Below are positions 9,536 through 20,780 of a stretch of DNA of 64,000 nucleotides, piece by piece. Source of the DNA: Siphonodentalium dalli (Eukaryota > Mollusca > Scaphopoda > Gadilida > Siphonodentaliidae); NCBI GenBank assembly GCA_032622095.1, contig CP136064.1:3592280-3656279 (forward strand). Reading direction: 5' to 3'. Position 1 is the stretch's first letter. Each line of letters starts with the position of its first letter. The notes beneath the pieces were generated by a model that was not told where the DNA came from, ran no database searches, and worked only from the letters and a program-made list of their open reading frames with translations. A program made the translations under genes and the position numbers.

Positions 9536-11218
9536 CATGGTTTCCGTTACTACGGCTCAGCGTCCGTGTAACGGCCTCATTCCCCTTGCTGATGATATGT
9601 TTGAGACATACATGCACCTAAAGTCAATAGCAATCTATCGTAAAAAAAAAGTCCGACTGCAACTGGAGTTCGAGGGTTAAACAGAATACTAGTGAAAAGC
9701 CGGATGTAACCCTTTGAAATAAAAGCGCCTAAGACTGCAATGCAATGTTTGGGGTGCGGTCAAATAGAGACGTTAATTGTAATTGTATACAGCGTAATAC
9801 ACATATGAAAATGTCGCGTCGACATCAAAGAATGCCGGACTGCTGAGTATGGATATTTTGTGCACGGGATTTCTGTAGATGAAACTACTCTTGCTCGGAG
9901 ATCCCGTGCAAAATATATCCCCTAATATGGAGATAAAGTCAAAGTACCGCCAATAATAGTTTCATTAACCCGCATGGGGCCCCAAGCAACGACGCACATG
10001 TTCACATTTCCCACCAAAAATCAATTATACACGGGGGCTAAAACTCTGTTCATAGGAGTGGTCCTAACTATAGTTGTTGGACTAATGCAGACTATTGAAC
10101 AAGCTACGCGTTCCGAGTTTGAATGATTTCGCTACAATTCATATTACGCCGCTATAAATATCTTCTGCAGTATGACGTCACAGCGCACAAATAGTTTTTA
10201 TGATTGACAGAATATATCCTTTCGGTTTCATTTTCACGGAAGCTACCTGTTGGATTATTTTTGGAAATACTTAATTCAATGCTAGGTATTATTGGTCAAT
10301 GCATAGACGCTTTTTAGTCGAGTTTTTTTCCAAAACTCGACTTATAGTTTGATGAGGGACGGGCGGCGGGCGGGCGGGCGACGTTTTTTGGTGTGTGAGT
10401 ACATATCCATGCACGTAAGCTGCAGACAAAAAAATCGGGTTTGTCCGCACATTTATTACAGAGTTATGGCCCTTTGCCATTTTTCACTGATTTTAGGCTC
10501 GTTAGCGCAACAACTTCAACAAACGTTATCTGATTCGATTGAAATTTGGGATATAGGTGTCTCCCAAGAATATCTCGGACGAGTTCGAAAACCGGTCTGG
10601 TCCGATAAAATTTCATAGAGTTATGGCCCTTAATTAGTCATTTTTCACGAATTTTCAGCTCGTTAGCGCGATAACTTCAACAAACGTTATCCGATTTGAT
10701 TGAAATTTGGTATATAGGTGTCTCCCAAGAATATCTCGGATGAGTTCGAAAACCAGCCTGGTCCGATAAAATTTGATATAGTTATGGCCCTTAATTAGTC
10801 ATTTTTCGATTTTACCTATTAATTAGTCTACCGATACTGATGCACACCAATTGGCGGTAGCCACCGGCGGTAAGCCACCGAAAACGAGACACAGCATCTC
10901 TGATGCCACCTCTTGTTAGTATTTAAATATAGCTGTCGGAATCTTATAAATTTGTAAACACTGTAACTCGTAGCTTTTTCATTTATTTAGTCTTCAATCT
11001 GACGGTGGTCTCACGTGCGTAATTTCATGATCAATGCTCTGGATACCATCAACAGAATTAATGCACCCACACAGAAATTATCAACTTGCGTAATATATGT
11101 AGCTTTGGGTTGCTTTGTGACTCGTGAGTATCTCAGGTGCAAGGAAATGACAACTTTTCAGTGACAAATACCAAAATTACAGTACGGACTCATTTATTTT
11201 CCCCTGGCGGAAACCCTG
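9536..11218. mobile_element. DNA transposon with 7-bp TSD (CAGGGTTTCCG family), copy 1
   Basis: The ends are CATGGTTTCCG and CGGAAACCCTG, flanked by a perfect 7-bp duplication ATATAAA (9529-9535 and 11219-11225). A second copy in the opposite orientation at 18352-19793 also has a 7-bp duplication. It has no transposase. A 7-bp TSD would suit P or Dada elements, while the CAGGG tip suits hAT (usually 8 bp), so I leave the superfamily open. It carries a nested satellite-type element (10316-10917). Confidence 0.8.
10316..10917 (+). mobile_element. satellite-type (Helentron-like) element, AGTCGAG family
   Basis: The 5' hairpin AGTCGAGTTTTTTTCCAAAA..CTCGACT is followed by a GGGCGGGCGGGCG tract. 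Two roughly 160-bp units follow, with GAGTTATGGCCCTTAATTAG and CTCGTTAGCGC. The 3' hairpin GCATC-TCT-GATGC precedes CACCTCTTGTT. The plan matches the element at 7756 although the sequence differs. It is nested in the 7-bp-TSD element; the copy at 18352 lacks it and marks the empty site. Confidence 0.8.
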
Positions 11219-11309
11219 ATATAAATCACTTATAAAACACCCCGACTGCATGAGTATATAAATAATTTATAAGAAACACCCCGACTGCATGAGTATATAA
11301 ATTTCCTCA
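11219..11309 (+). repeat. donor-derived minisatellite, right part
   Basis: Continuation of the 38-bp array begun at 9475, with CCCCGACTGCATGAGTATAT twice. The donor GT is replaced by AT in these copies. Confidence 0.75.
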
Positions 11310-11614
11310 CTGTACAATCGTCCGGGCATGTATTTGGACACATCGACATGTATTCTCATTGCTACAGCATTTAAATTGACAGTATAACCAGGTATATAAT
11401 CACGGAATTGTATATTTTGGCTTTATAATATGGTCTATAGAAATTATGATACAATTGCAATTCCAGAGAACGCTATTGATACATTCTGTTGTAGCACACC
11501 AATAGTTAGAAACATCCACAAATTGAAAAGTATTCATATCCCATTTCATAGGAGTATTACGCAGATTATTGTACAGTGTGAATCTCATCAGTTTAAGCTG
11601 TGCGTTAGCTTTTT
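11310..11614. other. intron sequence, no feature seen
   Basis: Moderately AT-rich part of the gene 1 intron. I find no repeat end, exon or RNA here. Confidence 0.5.
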
Positions 11615-11813
11615 TATACCTCCTGCAACGAGTTGCGGGGGTATACTGTATACTTGTCCGTCCGCCTGTCCGTCCGGCTGTCTGTCCGTGTTTACTAATG
11701 ACTACTTATGTGGCTAAGATTGTGTAAAATGGATATTTATGTGCATAACTTCCGTTGCGTGGCTAGCCACGTAACAGCTTTCAGATGGACGTTCAAAAAT
11801 GATCTATTTGGCC
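11615..11813 (+). mobile_element. 5' end of a satellite-type (Helentron-like) element, TATACC family
   Basis: Hairpin TATACCTCCTGCAACGAG..GGGGGTATA (11615-11645), then GTCCGTCCGCCTGTCCGTCC. The pogo-type element at 11816 interrupts it, and sequence resumes at 15953. The 3' end may be the one at 18234, but a second 5'-like hairpin near 16205 means two elements are possible. Confidence 0.6.
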
Positions 11814-12550
11814 TACCGTACCGGCCGGTGTATAAGGCGCATCTTTTTACCCCAATTTGCCCTATTAAAATCCTCCTGCGACTTATAGATCGGTAAGTCA
11901 ATGAGGGGCATATTTTCAGCCGAATTTTGAGGATTCAACTGCGATCACAGGTAAATAACGGGACAAAATGCCGACGCAAACTAACTGCAACGCGATAAAA
12001 TAATACAATTCGGTATACAAAAAATAAATAAATACCCCATCCTCATATGTACTTTGTCTTTATTATATTCCCTGTCCGACATTTAAAACATATATATCGT
12101 ATTATATGTATTAATATCTAAGAATTCAACTGTAAACAGCAGCAAATTCACAAACAGTGGGCGTCCTTGACCTGACTGTGTAACACGTGCATGAGTGACC
12201 CACATTCAATGACTGCGGTATGATCTCTTTGATGTCTGCAAACTTCTAGCAGATGACGTCACATCGGAATGTTTATTTAGAGCCCTGGAATGAGCATAGT
12301 TAAAGCCCCAAAGACTCTAAATGCATGTCTGGACAGCGTGTTCTCATATTTTAATGAGGCTTATGTGCGAACTCATGTTTATATTACATAAACATTATTT
12401 TATGCTGTACCGAGTACGCATAACATTTAATCCCCACGTTGAGTAGTTGACACTTAATACTGAAGAGTGCATTGCATCACTATTAGCCCAAAGCGTTTTT
12501 ATTCATGCTTCGCGTCAATTAGGCGACAACTAAATTAACGAGGCCATTAT

Positions 12551-13060
12551 CGAAGAAGGACAAATGTTGCGGTTATTCCAGGAGGCATGACATCCATACT
12601 ACAGCCGTTGGATGTATGTTTAAATAAGCCATTCAAGAATGCAATCAGGAATAAATGGACTGAGTGGATGTGCGATGAAAAAGACAAAGTATTCACTAAA
12701 GCAGGAAACCTTAACCGACCTGACTTACCGTTAGTGGCAAAATGGGTGAAGCAGTCATGGGACGAATTAGACACTGAACTTATTGTGAAATCTTTCAAAA
12801 AGTGTTGTATTTCGAATGCTATGGATGGTTCCGAGGATGACGAACTGTATAGTGAATATGTGTTGGAGAAGGATGCGAAAGTGAGCGAGAATGTTGAGAT
12901 AGAGTGTGGTGATGTTAACGGTGTGAGTGATGATGATGATGATGATGATGATGTTTATGATGATCCGAAAGGTTTTTGTGATGTTTTTGACGATAATTTG
13001 TCGCACGCTGAGTGGTGGAAATTGTATATGGAGGCAGACAGTGAAGACGATGATGAGTGA
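12551..13060 (+). pseudogene. Tigger/pogo transposase, C-terminal remnant
   Basis: The frame reads RRTNVAVIPGGMTSILQPLD followed by VCLNKPFK, the conserved end of the DDE domain of pogo/Tigger transposases, where IPGG-T-LQPLDV-NKPFK is a hallmark. Downstream come W-VKQSWDELDTELIVKSFKKC and a dipeptide ISNAMDGSEDDELY typical of the family's tail. A run of aspartates (GAT repeat near 12930) and an acidic end finish at the stop at 13058-13060. The DNA-binding half and the first two catalytic acidic residues are missing, so it is a fragment. The opposite-strand frame is its shadow. Confidence 0.85.
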
Positions 13061-13470
13061 TAGTGATATTGTGAAAGTGAAGTCAAATGTTTCTGTTTTA
13101 TTTATATTTAGTTATACACATGTTATACAAGTTGAAATGATGATGAATAAATGTTAATTAATACATTGATTTTACTCTCAACCACCCAGAGTTAGTCCAA
13201 GCGTCATTCAAGTCAAAATAATAAGTTTTATAATCCATGTTCCCACACACTCCTAATGAAAATGAACCAATGTTATCTCCCCTGCTTGGGAATTCCCCCA
13301 AATCAGATTGGGAATACCAGAAGTATTCGTGGAATGTTCGTTCATTTTTACGTCTGTGATAAATTCTATTTAAAAAAAATGCTTCCTCTGCTCTAAATAA
13401 CTCTAAATCCAGGTCAATCTGTCATTTTGATGTTCCCTTACAAGTCACTGGAATACAGCACTGCCTAAAT
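13061..13470. other. 3' flank of transposase remnant, no gene
   Basis: Noncoding part of the Tigger-type element. Confidence 0.4.
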
Positions 13471-15832
13471 TAAGCGACCTGTTTTAACGAGGTGTACATG
13501 CGTTAATACCGTGGTGCAATACCGCGACATACCGCCGATTCGCGGTTGCACTACCGCGGTACCACCGTAGTGTTCACGGTACCACCACACTACCAGCGGT
13601 AACGAATTATTGTAGCGCGGTGGCACGCGGTAATGCACCGCACAAACGCGGTGACATTACCGCTAAGCGGTAGCATTTTTTTTAACGATGTTAATGACGG
13701 AATTCGATGGCTGACCGCCAATCTTCCAAAATAGGACGGCCGTTCTCACGATCTCCGTCCATGATTGTGTACCGTGAAGTGTCTTATTAAAATATTGAAA
13801 TGCCCATTATAACGGGCTTCCAGATTAAGTAAAGGTAAGTATAAGTTACTTTGAGAAAGTAATTTTTCAATTAATGTGAATATTAAAATATTACTATAAC
13901 ATTTCTAGTCTCGTTTTATTGCCAAAAATTCCCATAAATGACACTATTTGTAATCAGTGTTGGTTATCGGGAAGGGAACAAATGATTTCGTCCATTTTAG
14001 ACAGCTCGATAAATCCCGTATCTACAGTTTATATCAATGTTCAGATGTACGTGATCCCTAAATTGAATGATAACGACACTATTTAAATAGTCCCCAGAAT
14101 AAATATCGTTATTAACTTTATTGACATTCATTAACTGCAAATCACAAACACCATTTGTTCCTATAACGGGAATTATTGTCTTAGCAATAAAAGACACAAA
14201 GTGGAACTCCCGTATATCCAGGAAAAAAACACATTCTGCGCAAAAGCACGTGTCACTGATTACGTCATACTGCAGCTGGCAGACTTTGTTAATATAGGGC
14301 ACGGGGCACTTAAATTAAGATGTCGTCATGTTTTTTTATAACTGGCCTCAATGGGTGAAATAAATATTTGTGTTTTGTTGATTATTTTTGTTGATTATTT
14401 GTGCTATTAGTAAAACTAAACACGTGACGCGCGAATGGCTGTTTTGGACACTTGTATTTCCATTACTTCAATGCGTCCGTTTGGCTTACATAATGCTCGC
14501 AGAAGGTAGTTCAGATATTTATCGATCTATTTTGGTATTGCGAATACTATTATGTGCAAACCGCCACGTGACTTTAAACAGACAAGTCTCATTCGATCTT
14601 TAAAATGTTGTGCAAGTAATAGCTGTTTATAAATATTTGTCGCTAAAAGTGAGACAAACGCTCTTTATTGCTACCGTATCGGGAATAAACTAACAAGGAC
14701 TAAAACACACCGAATTCGATCACTTGAAATAATTATGTTACAATGTTAACCTCTGTATATAACCAAACAAACATATTTAGAGGTCAACTTTCCAACACCA
14801 TGCATGTTTTCTTCCGAATAACGATTAGATAGGAATACCGGTATGTGATATAATTTATACTGCGACCCACCGAGAACTACAAGTGCACGCCCTCGCCAAA
14901 AGTTGAAATTTCACATGAAACGATGCCGCCCGACACGCACTCGTGAGCTCAATGAATGTTCACGTAAATGTTTGTAAATTGCTTTACTATTTCACGCATG
15001 CGTACAATCATACGTCTTGGCGACAATATACTATTTACGCGCCGATTATGTTTGGCATATGAACAAAACTATAGATTTGAACGAATATGAATATTTCTGA
15101 AATGATCGCCGCCCTGGCCTCCAAGACTAAAATCGGACTCAGTGTTACTAATGCACTGTCCCCGCTGGGTTCGACCAAATTCAGATAAATGGAGGATTTA
15201 ATTTTCCCATTTTATAAGAAGTTGAGATTTCGGAAACACAAACAAAACAACAAATTCCGCATGAGTGGAAACCGATATAGGAATCGGGTGCGTAAATCAT
15301 TTGACGATATGTAAGATAGATGCTAACAACAAAACTTACTCCACGGTGTTTTGCGTAATCCAGTCGCCGTAAGCAACTATAGCTGAGTTCAAAAACCGCT
15401 GATGTGATGTACGTGTACATTTGTAATATGTTACATGTAAACCCGACATGTTCATACATGTATGTAATCCGATTGCATTATTATTAATTTATATTCATTA
15501 CGTACATGTGTATACATAATTACGTGCAGCTTACAGGTATTCATTCAATACAAAAGTTATTCATAATCATTTACCTACCGTGTGACGCCTTGTTTCAGTC
15601 GTGTTCTCTCCGCGGTGGAGGGCCGTTAGCGGTAATTTGAACGCGGTTACGAAATAAATAACGCGGTGTATGGCGGTAACGAACACCAATAACGCGGTAA
15701 CCAACGGTAAAAATACCGTACCAGTACCGCGGGTCAACCGCCCCCCGTCGCGGTACAGAATGATAACCGCGGTAGTTTGGTGGTATCACCGCGGTAAGTA
15801 CCGGCCCATAACCTCGTTAAACAAGTCGCTTA
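13471..15832. mobile_element. TIR element with GCGGTA-rich subterminal arms
   Basis: The outer sequences TAAGCGACCTGTTTTAACGA and its inverted match (TCGTTAAACAAGTCGCTTA) bound two arms of about 200 bp (13500-13680, 15600-15800). Both arms are crammed with ACCGC / GCGGT words in varying spacing, while the 1.9 kb between has none. Dense subterminal motifs near TIRs recall CACTA/EnSpm or hAT transposase-binding regions. No transposase is visible. It is possible that the outer motifs belong to the Tigger element and only the arms belong to the insert. Confidence 0.55.
13690..15590. other. interior of nested element, no gene recognised
   Basis: 1.9 kb without convincing coding sequence. Reading frames of 60-100 codons on both strands show no family motif. 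Confidence 0.45.
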
Positions 15833-16432
15833 CTGAGAGCATAGCTGTAGGTGCGACGTATACAACAGAAAGAGCCAAAAGGCAACCTTTTAAGCTTCAA
15901 AATTCAATGCGACTTATCCAACGATGCGATTTATCCACCGGCCGGTACGGTAATCAGCTTATTTAATTTTGTAGTCACTCAAAATTTGGAAACTAAAAGT
16001 CCATAGATTTAGACATCCATGACCTGCCAATAGGAGATGTCGGACACTGACGGACATTTATGTGGCTAGCCACCCAATCACGGACCTGTCAGTTTCTCCT
16101 ATTCCACTGTCCCAGTTGCTGTGTGCAAGTTTTTGAGTTTTAATCAGCTTCTTCTGCTATAATTCCAACATGTTATGAATCCATAATCTGGAGTTTTATC
16201 ACTATCTACTACTTGATAGCCACATAAAATTTTATGGCTACTTGAGAAGCCACATAAAAACTAAAGCCACATTACCATTTCTAGCCACATACATGTAGGT
16301 CGGAGCCACATATCTACCCATTTGTTCGTCTAGCCGTCCGTCTGTCCATCCGCCCATGGACACAAATTTGTCTGGAGTTTTTCTCAGTCGTTTTATGATC
16401 CTTTTCCGTGAAACTTGGCACAGACATCAACC

Positions 16433-17491
16433 CAGGCCTTAGCTCACAAGGCGACTCGGGCGAGATTGTCGCCTTACTGTCACTGACTTCGCCCTATCGT
16501 CGCTCTAAGGCGAAATCGAAGTCGCCTTCAATTTTAGGGGGATTTGTTTTGTTTTTTTCTTAATTTTTTTTCTAGTTTTTTTCCCAGACATGTCCGTATA
16601 TAGATGAATTGTGGCGGCCATCCCAAAAAGAAACAGACGATTCAGAGACAAAGACCCAAGTGTTTAAAATAAAAAATAAAATATGACCTATTGTTTTGTG
16701 TTGTTATTCAGTCGCCTTTGTTCGCTTTGCGGTAATGAATGTTAATCACGAATGTTTTGACACGCTGAAAACATGATATGTTCGCATCTGTGTTGTTACT
16801 GACCATCGTGATTGTCACAAATAAATGTTTTAATTAACTTAAAAGACCGCCGTCCCGCTTTTCAGATATAAAAACAATTACGCAATTATCAGAGTATGTT
16901 CGGAAGTTCTTTTCGGTAACGCGTCAAACTTTTTGAAAAGACCGCGTCCCACTTTTTGAAGAGACCGCTTCCGTAGCCGTAAATAAATGTCAAGTTTATT
17001 GCTTTAATCGGATTATACCAGTGATGTTGGCATTAATTAAGGGAGGCCATTAATTAATAAAAGCTTTAGCAACTCCTTTGTTAGTTAGTCCTTATTGTTT
17101 ATTTTAGCGGACACCCACATTACAGCCGTGACCAAATTAAACTTAAAAAGTTACATGCATCATCTGATCTAGTCCGCAAATCTGACGTTAATTATCAGAG
17201 CACGGCTGAATATTTGATTAGTTGAGTCCACCAACTACATCTGATCATGATTCAGACTGTCAAATGTATAATAACAATTAATTACGCTAATTTCAGATAA
17301 AGTCAAAATTTTTAGTTTTATTTCTTATTTCTTATTTTAACTTTTTAAATTTTTTATTGATGTTATAAAATAAAGCGATATTTGAAAATTGTCAATTTTT
17401 GGTAGTCTCCCCACTTCTCCCTGAAGTCTCCCTAAATGTCCTGGAGGGAGACTTCAAGTCTCCCTGTTCTGAACCCCTAGGCTGAGGCCTG
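16433..17491. mobile_element. non-autonomous hAT element, TSD CATCAACC
   Basis: The tips are CAGGCCTTAGC and its inverted CAGGCCTCAGC, flanked by a perfect 8-bp duplication CATCAACC (16425-16432, 17492-17499). An 8-bp TSD with a CAG tip is the hAT signature. Both subterminal regions have GGCGA/TCGCC words. There is no transposase. Confidence 0.9.
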
Positions 17492-17999
17492 CATCAACCA
17501 CCATGCGAAACTGTGATTTTAAGACTTTTATGAAAATTTTCGCAACATGTATAATTTTGTCCGAGCTTTTATTCCTACATTTTTAGGTCAATGTTTTTTA
17601 ATCTTGGCACTGATATTTAGTACCATGGGAACCTGTGCACCTGCGATTATGACGTCTGTCCGACTTTTTTTTTGTGTGGAGTTATTCCCCTTTTTCGACT
17701 TAGAAATTTGTTTGCAACATGCATAATTTTGTCCGAGCTTTTATTCCTACATTTTTAGGTCAATTTCTTTTAATCTTGGCACTGATATTTAGTACCATGG
17801 GAACCTGTGCACCTGCGATTATGATGTCTGTCAGACTTTTTTTGTGTGGAGTTATTCCCGTTTTTTACTTTATTCCTACATTTTTCGTTCAATTGGTTTA
17901 AGATTAGGGTTAGGGTTATGCACCTGCAATGGGAACTGTTATTTTATAATTTTAACTAAATATTTACTGACATGTGAAACATCTTAGTATTTTAAAAAC

Positions 18000-18020
18000 G
18001 GGGGGGGGGGGGGGGGGGGG
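18000..18020 (+). repeat. poly-G tract, 21 bases
   Basis: Uninterrupted run of G inside the 3' unit of the satellite-type element. Confidence 0.95.
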
Positions 18021-18263
18021 TATCCTTAGTCACACCTCTAGTTTGTATTCGGATGATAACTTTACTACAGGTAAGTCTGAATTGAATGGAATGAAATTTG
18101 GTTTGTGAGTTTACAAACCCAAAATACAGGTCAAGTTCAAATTTGGGTTACACCCAGCAATTTTCCTCAGATTTATGGCCCTAAGTTGGAATTACTATGG
18201 GCGTATTTTGCTACACCCAAGCGATGCTCTTGTTTAATAAGAGGGGGTAGCTTATGTTGAATC

Positions 18264-18351
18264 CTATCATACAGTAGTGTTAAACACACAGATGGCCTAT
18301 AATACAGTAGTGTTAAACACACAGATGGCCTATAATACAGTAGTGTTAAAC
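18264..18351 (+). repeat. 33-bp minisatellite, left part
   Basis: Units CAGTAGTGTTAAACACACAG followed by ATGGCCTATAATA. The array is split by the transposon at 18352 and resumes at 19794. Confidence 0.95.
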
Positions 18352-19793
18352 CAGGGTTTCCGCGAGGGGAAAATTAATGAGTCCGTATTGGGGAAACACA
18401 TAACGCGACGGGACGACCATGGTTCGTCCCGTCGGGCGAAAATTTTGTTATTTGACACTGAAAAGTAGCAATTTCCTTGCACATAAGAGTCTCACAAAGC
18501 AACCAAAGCTACGTATATATTACGCAAGTCAATCATTTCCGTGGGTGCATTAATTCTGTTGATGGTATCCAGATAATCAATCAACTAATTACGCACATAA
18601 GACTGCCGTCTGATTGAAGATTATATATAAATGAACAAGCTACTAGTTATTGTTTACAAATTTATACAATAAGATTCCGATGAATCTAAACACTACAAAA
18701 CATCTATGCATTGACCAATAATAGATAGCAAGGAGAATTGAATAAAGTATTTCCTAGAATTGCAAGCAGCTTCTGTGAAAATGAAACTGACATGATATAC
18801 GCTGTCAATCGTAAAACTATTTGTGCGCTGTGACGTCATACTGTAGGAGCTATTTATAGCGGCAAAATACGAATGGTAGCGACACAGGTATTTGGCACCA
18901 AAAAAATTTAATTAAAAGAGATTTTTATTAAATTTAAAAACAAAAATTGTGCCTAATACCTGTGGGTAGGGACATCTTTCACTCGGAACGCGTAGCTTGT
19001 TCACTAGTCTCTATATATTAGTCCATAAACTGACGACTGCAATTGCTTATTATGCGCATAGTCAACAAAATCCCAACGTGATTTATTTCACAGTAAAACG
19101 GAACCTGTCCCGAAATCAGTCTTTATAGTGGGAATTCATAGTGACAAGTTAACAACACCATTCATTTGAACCATATTACATACATGGGTGATAAAGACAA
19201 ACACATACGTACCCCCTCCCCAATATGGAGATAATGTCAAAGGACGGTAAATAATAGTTGCGTTGTCCCCAAGCACAATCAACGACGCACGTGTTCACAT
19301 CTCCCGCCAAATTATATTTTATAACACGTTGGCTAAAACTCCGTTCTATACCTCATGGACTCTGCAGGGGGACCCATTTATTATGTACCACCGTACGATA
19401 GCACGGGATCTCGGAGAGGAGCAGTTTCATTCATGAAAATCCCGTGCATAAAAATGTCCCGACTAAGAAATTCGGCGTTCTTTGATCAAATTATGTAATC
19501 CTACGATATCACGGGATTTTCGAGCATGAGTAGTTTCATCCCGTACACAAAAATATGCATATTCAGCAGTCCGACATTTTTTGATGTTACCGCGACATGC
19601 ATTACGCTGTATCTAACGTCGCTATTTGACCCGCTTTTTCACCAGTATTCTATTTAACACCCGAACTCCCGTTGTAACCGGATTTGTTTACGACATTGCG
19701 ACTGACATTTGGTATATGTATGAACCAAACAGATAATATGCGAGGGGAATGAGGCCGTCCTACGGACGCTGAGCCGTACTAACGGAAACCCTG
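18352..19793. mobile_element. DNA transposon with 7-bp TSD (CAGGGTTTCCG family), copy 2
   Basis: Perfect tips CAGGGTTTCCG / CGGAAACCCTG, and a 7-bp duplication GTTAAAC (18345-18351, 19794-19800) created inside a minisatellite unit. In reverse orientation it matches 9536-11218 for most of its length, without the insert at 10316. A small inverted-repeat insertion (CACAGGTATTTGGCAC...) sits at about 18884-18962. It has no transposase. Confidence 0.85.
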
Positions 19794-20342
19794 GTTAAAC
19801 ACACAGATGGCCTATAATACAGTAGTGTTAAACACACAGATGGCCTATAATACAGTAGTGTTAAACACACAGATGGCCTATAATACAGTAGTGTTAAACA
19901 CACAGATGGCCTATAATACAGTAGTGTTAAACACACAGATGGCCTATAATACAGTAGTGTTAAACACACAGATGGTCTATAATACAGTAGTGTTAAACAC
20001 ACAGATGGCCTATAATACAGTAGTGTTAAACACACAGATGGTCTATAATACAGTAGTGTTAAACACACAGATGGCCTATAATACAGTAGTGTTAAACACA
20101 CAGATGGCCTATAATACAGTAGTGATAAACACACAGATGGCCTATAATACAGTAGTGTTAAACACACAGATGGTCTATAATACAGTAGTGTTAAACACAC
20201 AGATGGCCTATAATACAGTAGTGTTAAACACACAGATGGCCTATAATGCAGTAGTGTTAAACACACAGATGGTCTATAATACAGTAGTGTTAAACACACA
20301 GATGGCCTATAATACAGTAGTGTTAAACACACAGATGGCCTT
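19794..20342 (+). repeat. 33-bp minisatellite, right part, about 16 copies
   Basis: The 33-bp unit repeats with single-base variants (GGTCTAT for GGCCTAT, and a few others). Because 33 is divisible by three, both strands stay open for about 190 codons. The products are pure 11-residue repeats, so I do not call a gene. Confidence 0.95.
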
Positions 20343-20551
20343 GGTTGTAGGTTATCATTTAGAATTAAGAGTTATCACTTCATGAAAATTTCCTCAAGAA
20401 TATACTAATAGTATACTATAATGATAGTACGAATAGAATATTTTCCACAAAATACGGTTGTGCGAGCCAATCGGTTGTTTATATACAGCACATAAAGAGT
20501 GTGATAAGCTAAACATTGAACACCATGGTCATTTATTTTTTGGGAGTTTGA
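20343..20551. other. intron sequence, nothing recognised
   Basis: AT-rich spacer between the minisatellite and a fold-back MITE. Confidence 0.4.
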
Positions 20552-20780
20552 CAAGCCTTGAAATAGTGTGTCTGTCATTTGCAGAATGAGGTCTAGCATA
20601 GCATAGCGGGCTAGCATCACCAAATTCACCCTCTGGGACCTCATTCTGCTTACACCTCAGCAGAATGAGGTTCCCAGAGGGTGAATTTGGTGATGCTAGC
20701 CCGCTATGCGGGGTAGCATCACTAAATTCACCCTCTGGGGACCTCATTCTGCAAATTACAGACACACTATTTCAAGGCTT
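20552..20780. mobile_element. fold-back MITE, GAATGAGGTCCCC family, copy 1
   Basis: The tips are CAAGCCTTGAAATAGTGTGT and the inverted ...CTATTTCAAGGCTT. The arms contain GCAGAATGAGGT and GGGTGAATTTGGTGATGCTA, with two nested palindromes. It belongs to a family with many copies in this window, at 25184, 28793, 31881, 32288, 44820 and 53700. Confidence 0.8.

Larger units (their letters stand above)
11816..15950 (+). mobile_element. pogo/Tigger-type DNA transposon, degraded, with nested insert
   Basis: The terminal inverted repeats are CCGTACCGGCCGGTG(T/G)ATAA with similarity for about 30 bp. TA lies at both junctions (11814-11815, 15951-15952), as expected for Tc1/mariner-pogo. The interior has a transposase C-terminal remnant at 12551-13060 and several GCGAC..TTAACGAGG motifs (12520, 13472, 15808). 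The N-terminal and catalytic core of the transposase are absent. A GCGGTA-rich element sits inside the right half. Confidence 0.75.
15953..18234 (+). mobile_element. satellite-type (Helentron-like) element(s), interrupted by hAT
   Basis: The stretch contains a second 5'-like hairpin (TAGCCACATAAAATTTTATGGCTA, near 16205), a GTCCGTCTGTCCATCCGCCC tract at about 16335, and two units of about 175 bp (17530-17705, 17706-17880). A further unit has the phrase CAAGTTCAAATTTGGG. The 3' end is GGGCGTATTTTGCTACACCC then AAGCGATGCTCTTGTT. The hAT element at 16433-17491 splits it. Confidence 0.6.

Noticed and set aside
18264-20342. CRISPR-like array
   Set aside because: No distinct spacers; a continuous 33-bp tandem repeat in a eukaryotic intron.
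19760-20385. Frames of about 190 codons on both strands
   Set aside because: They are pure 11-residue repeats produced by a 33-bp minisatellite, with no non-repeat domain or splice signal.
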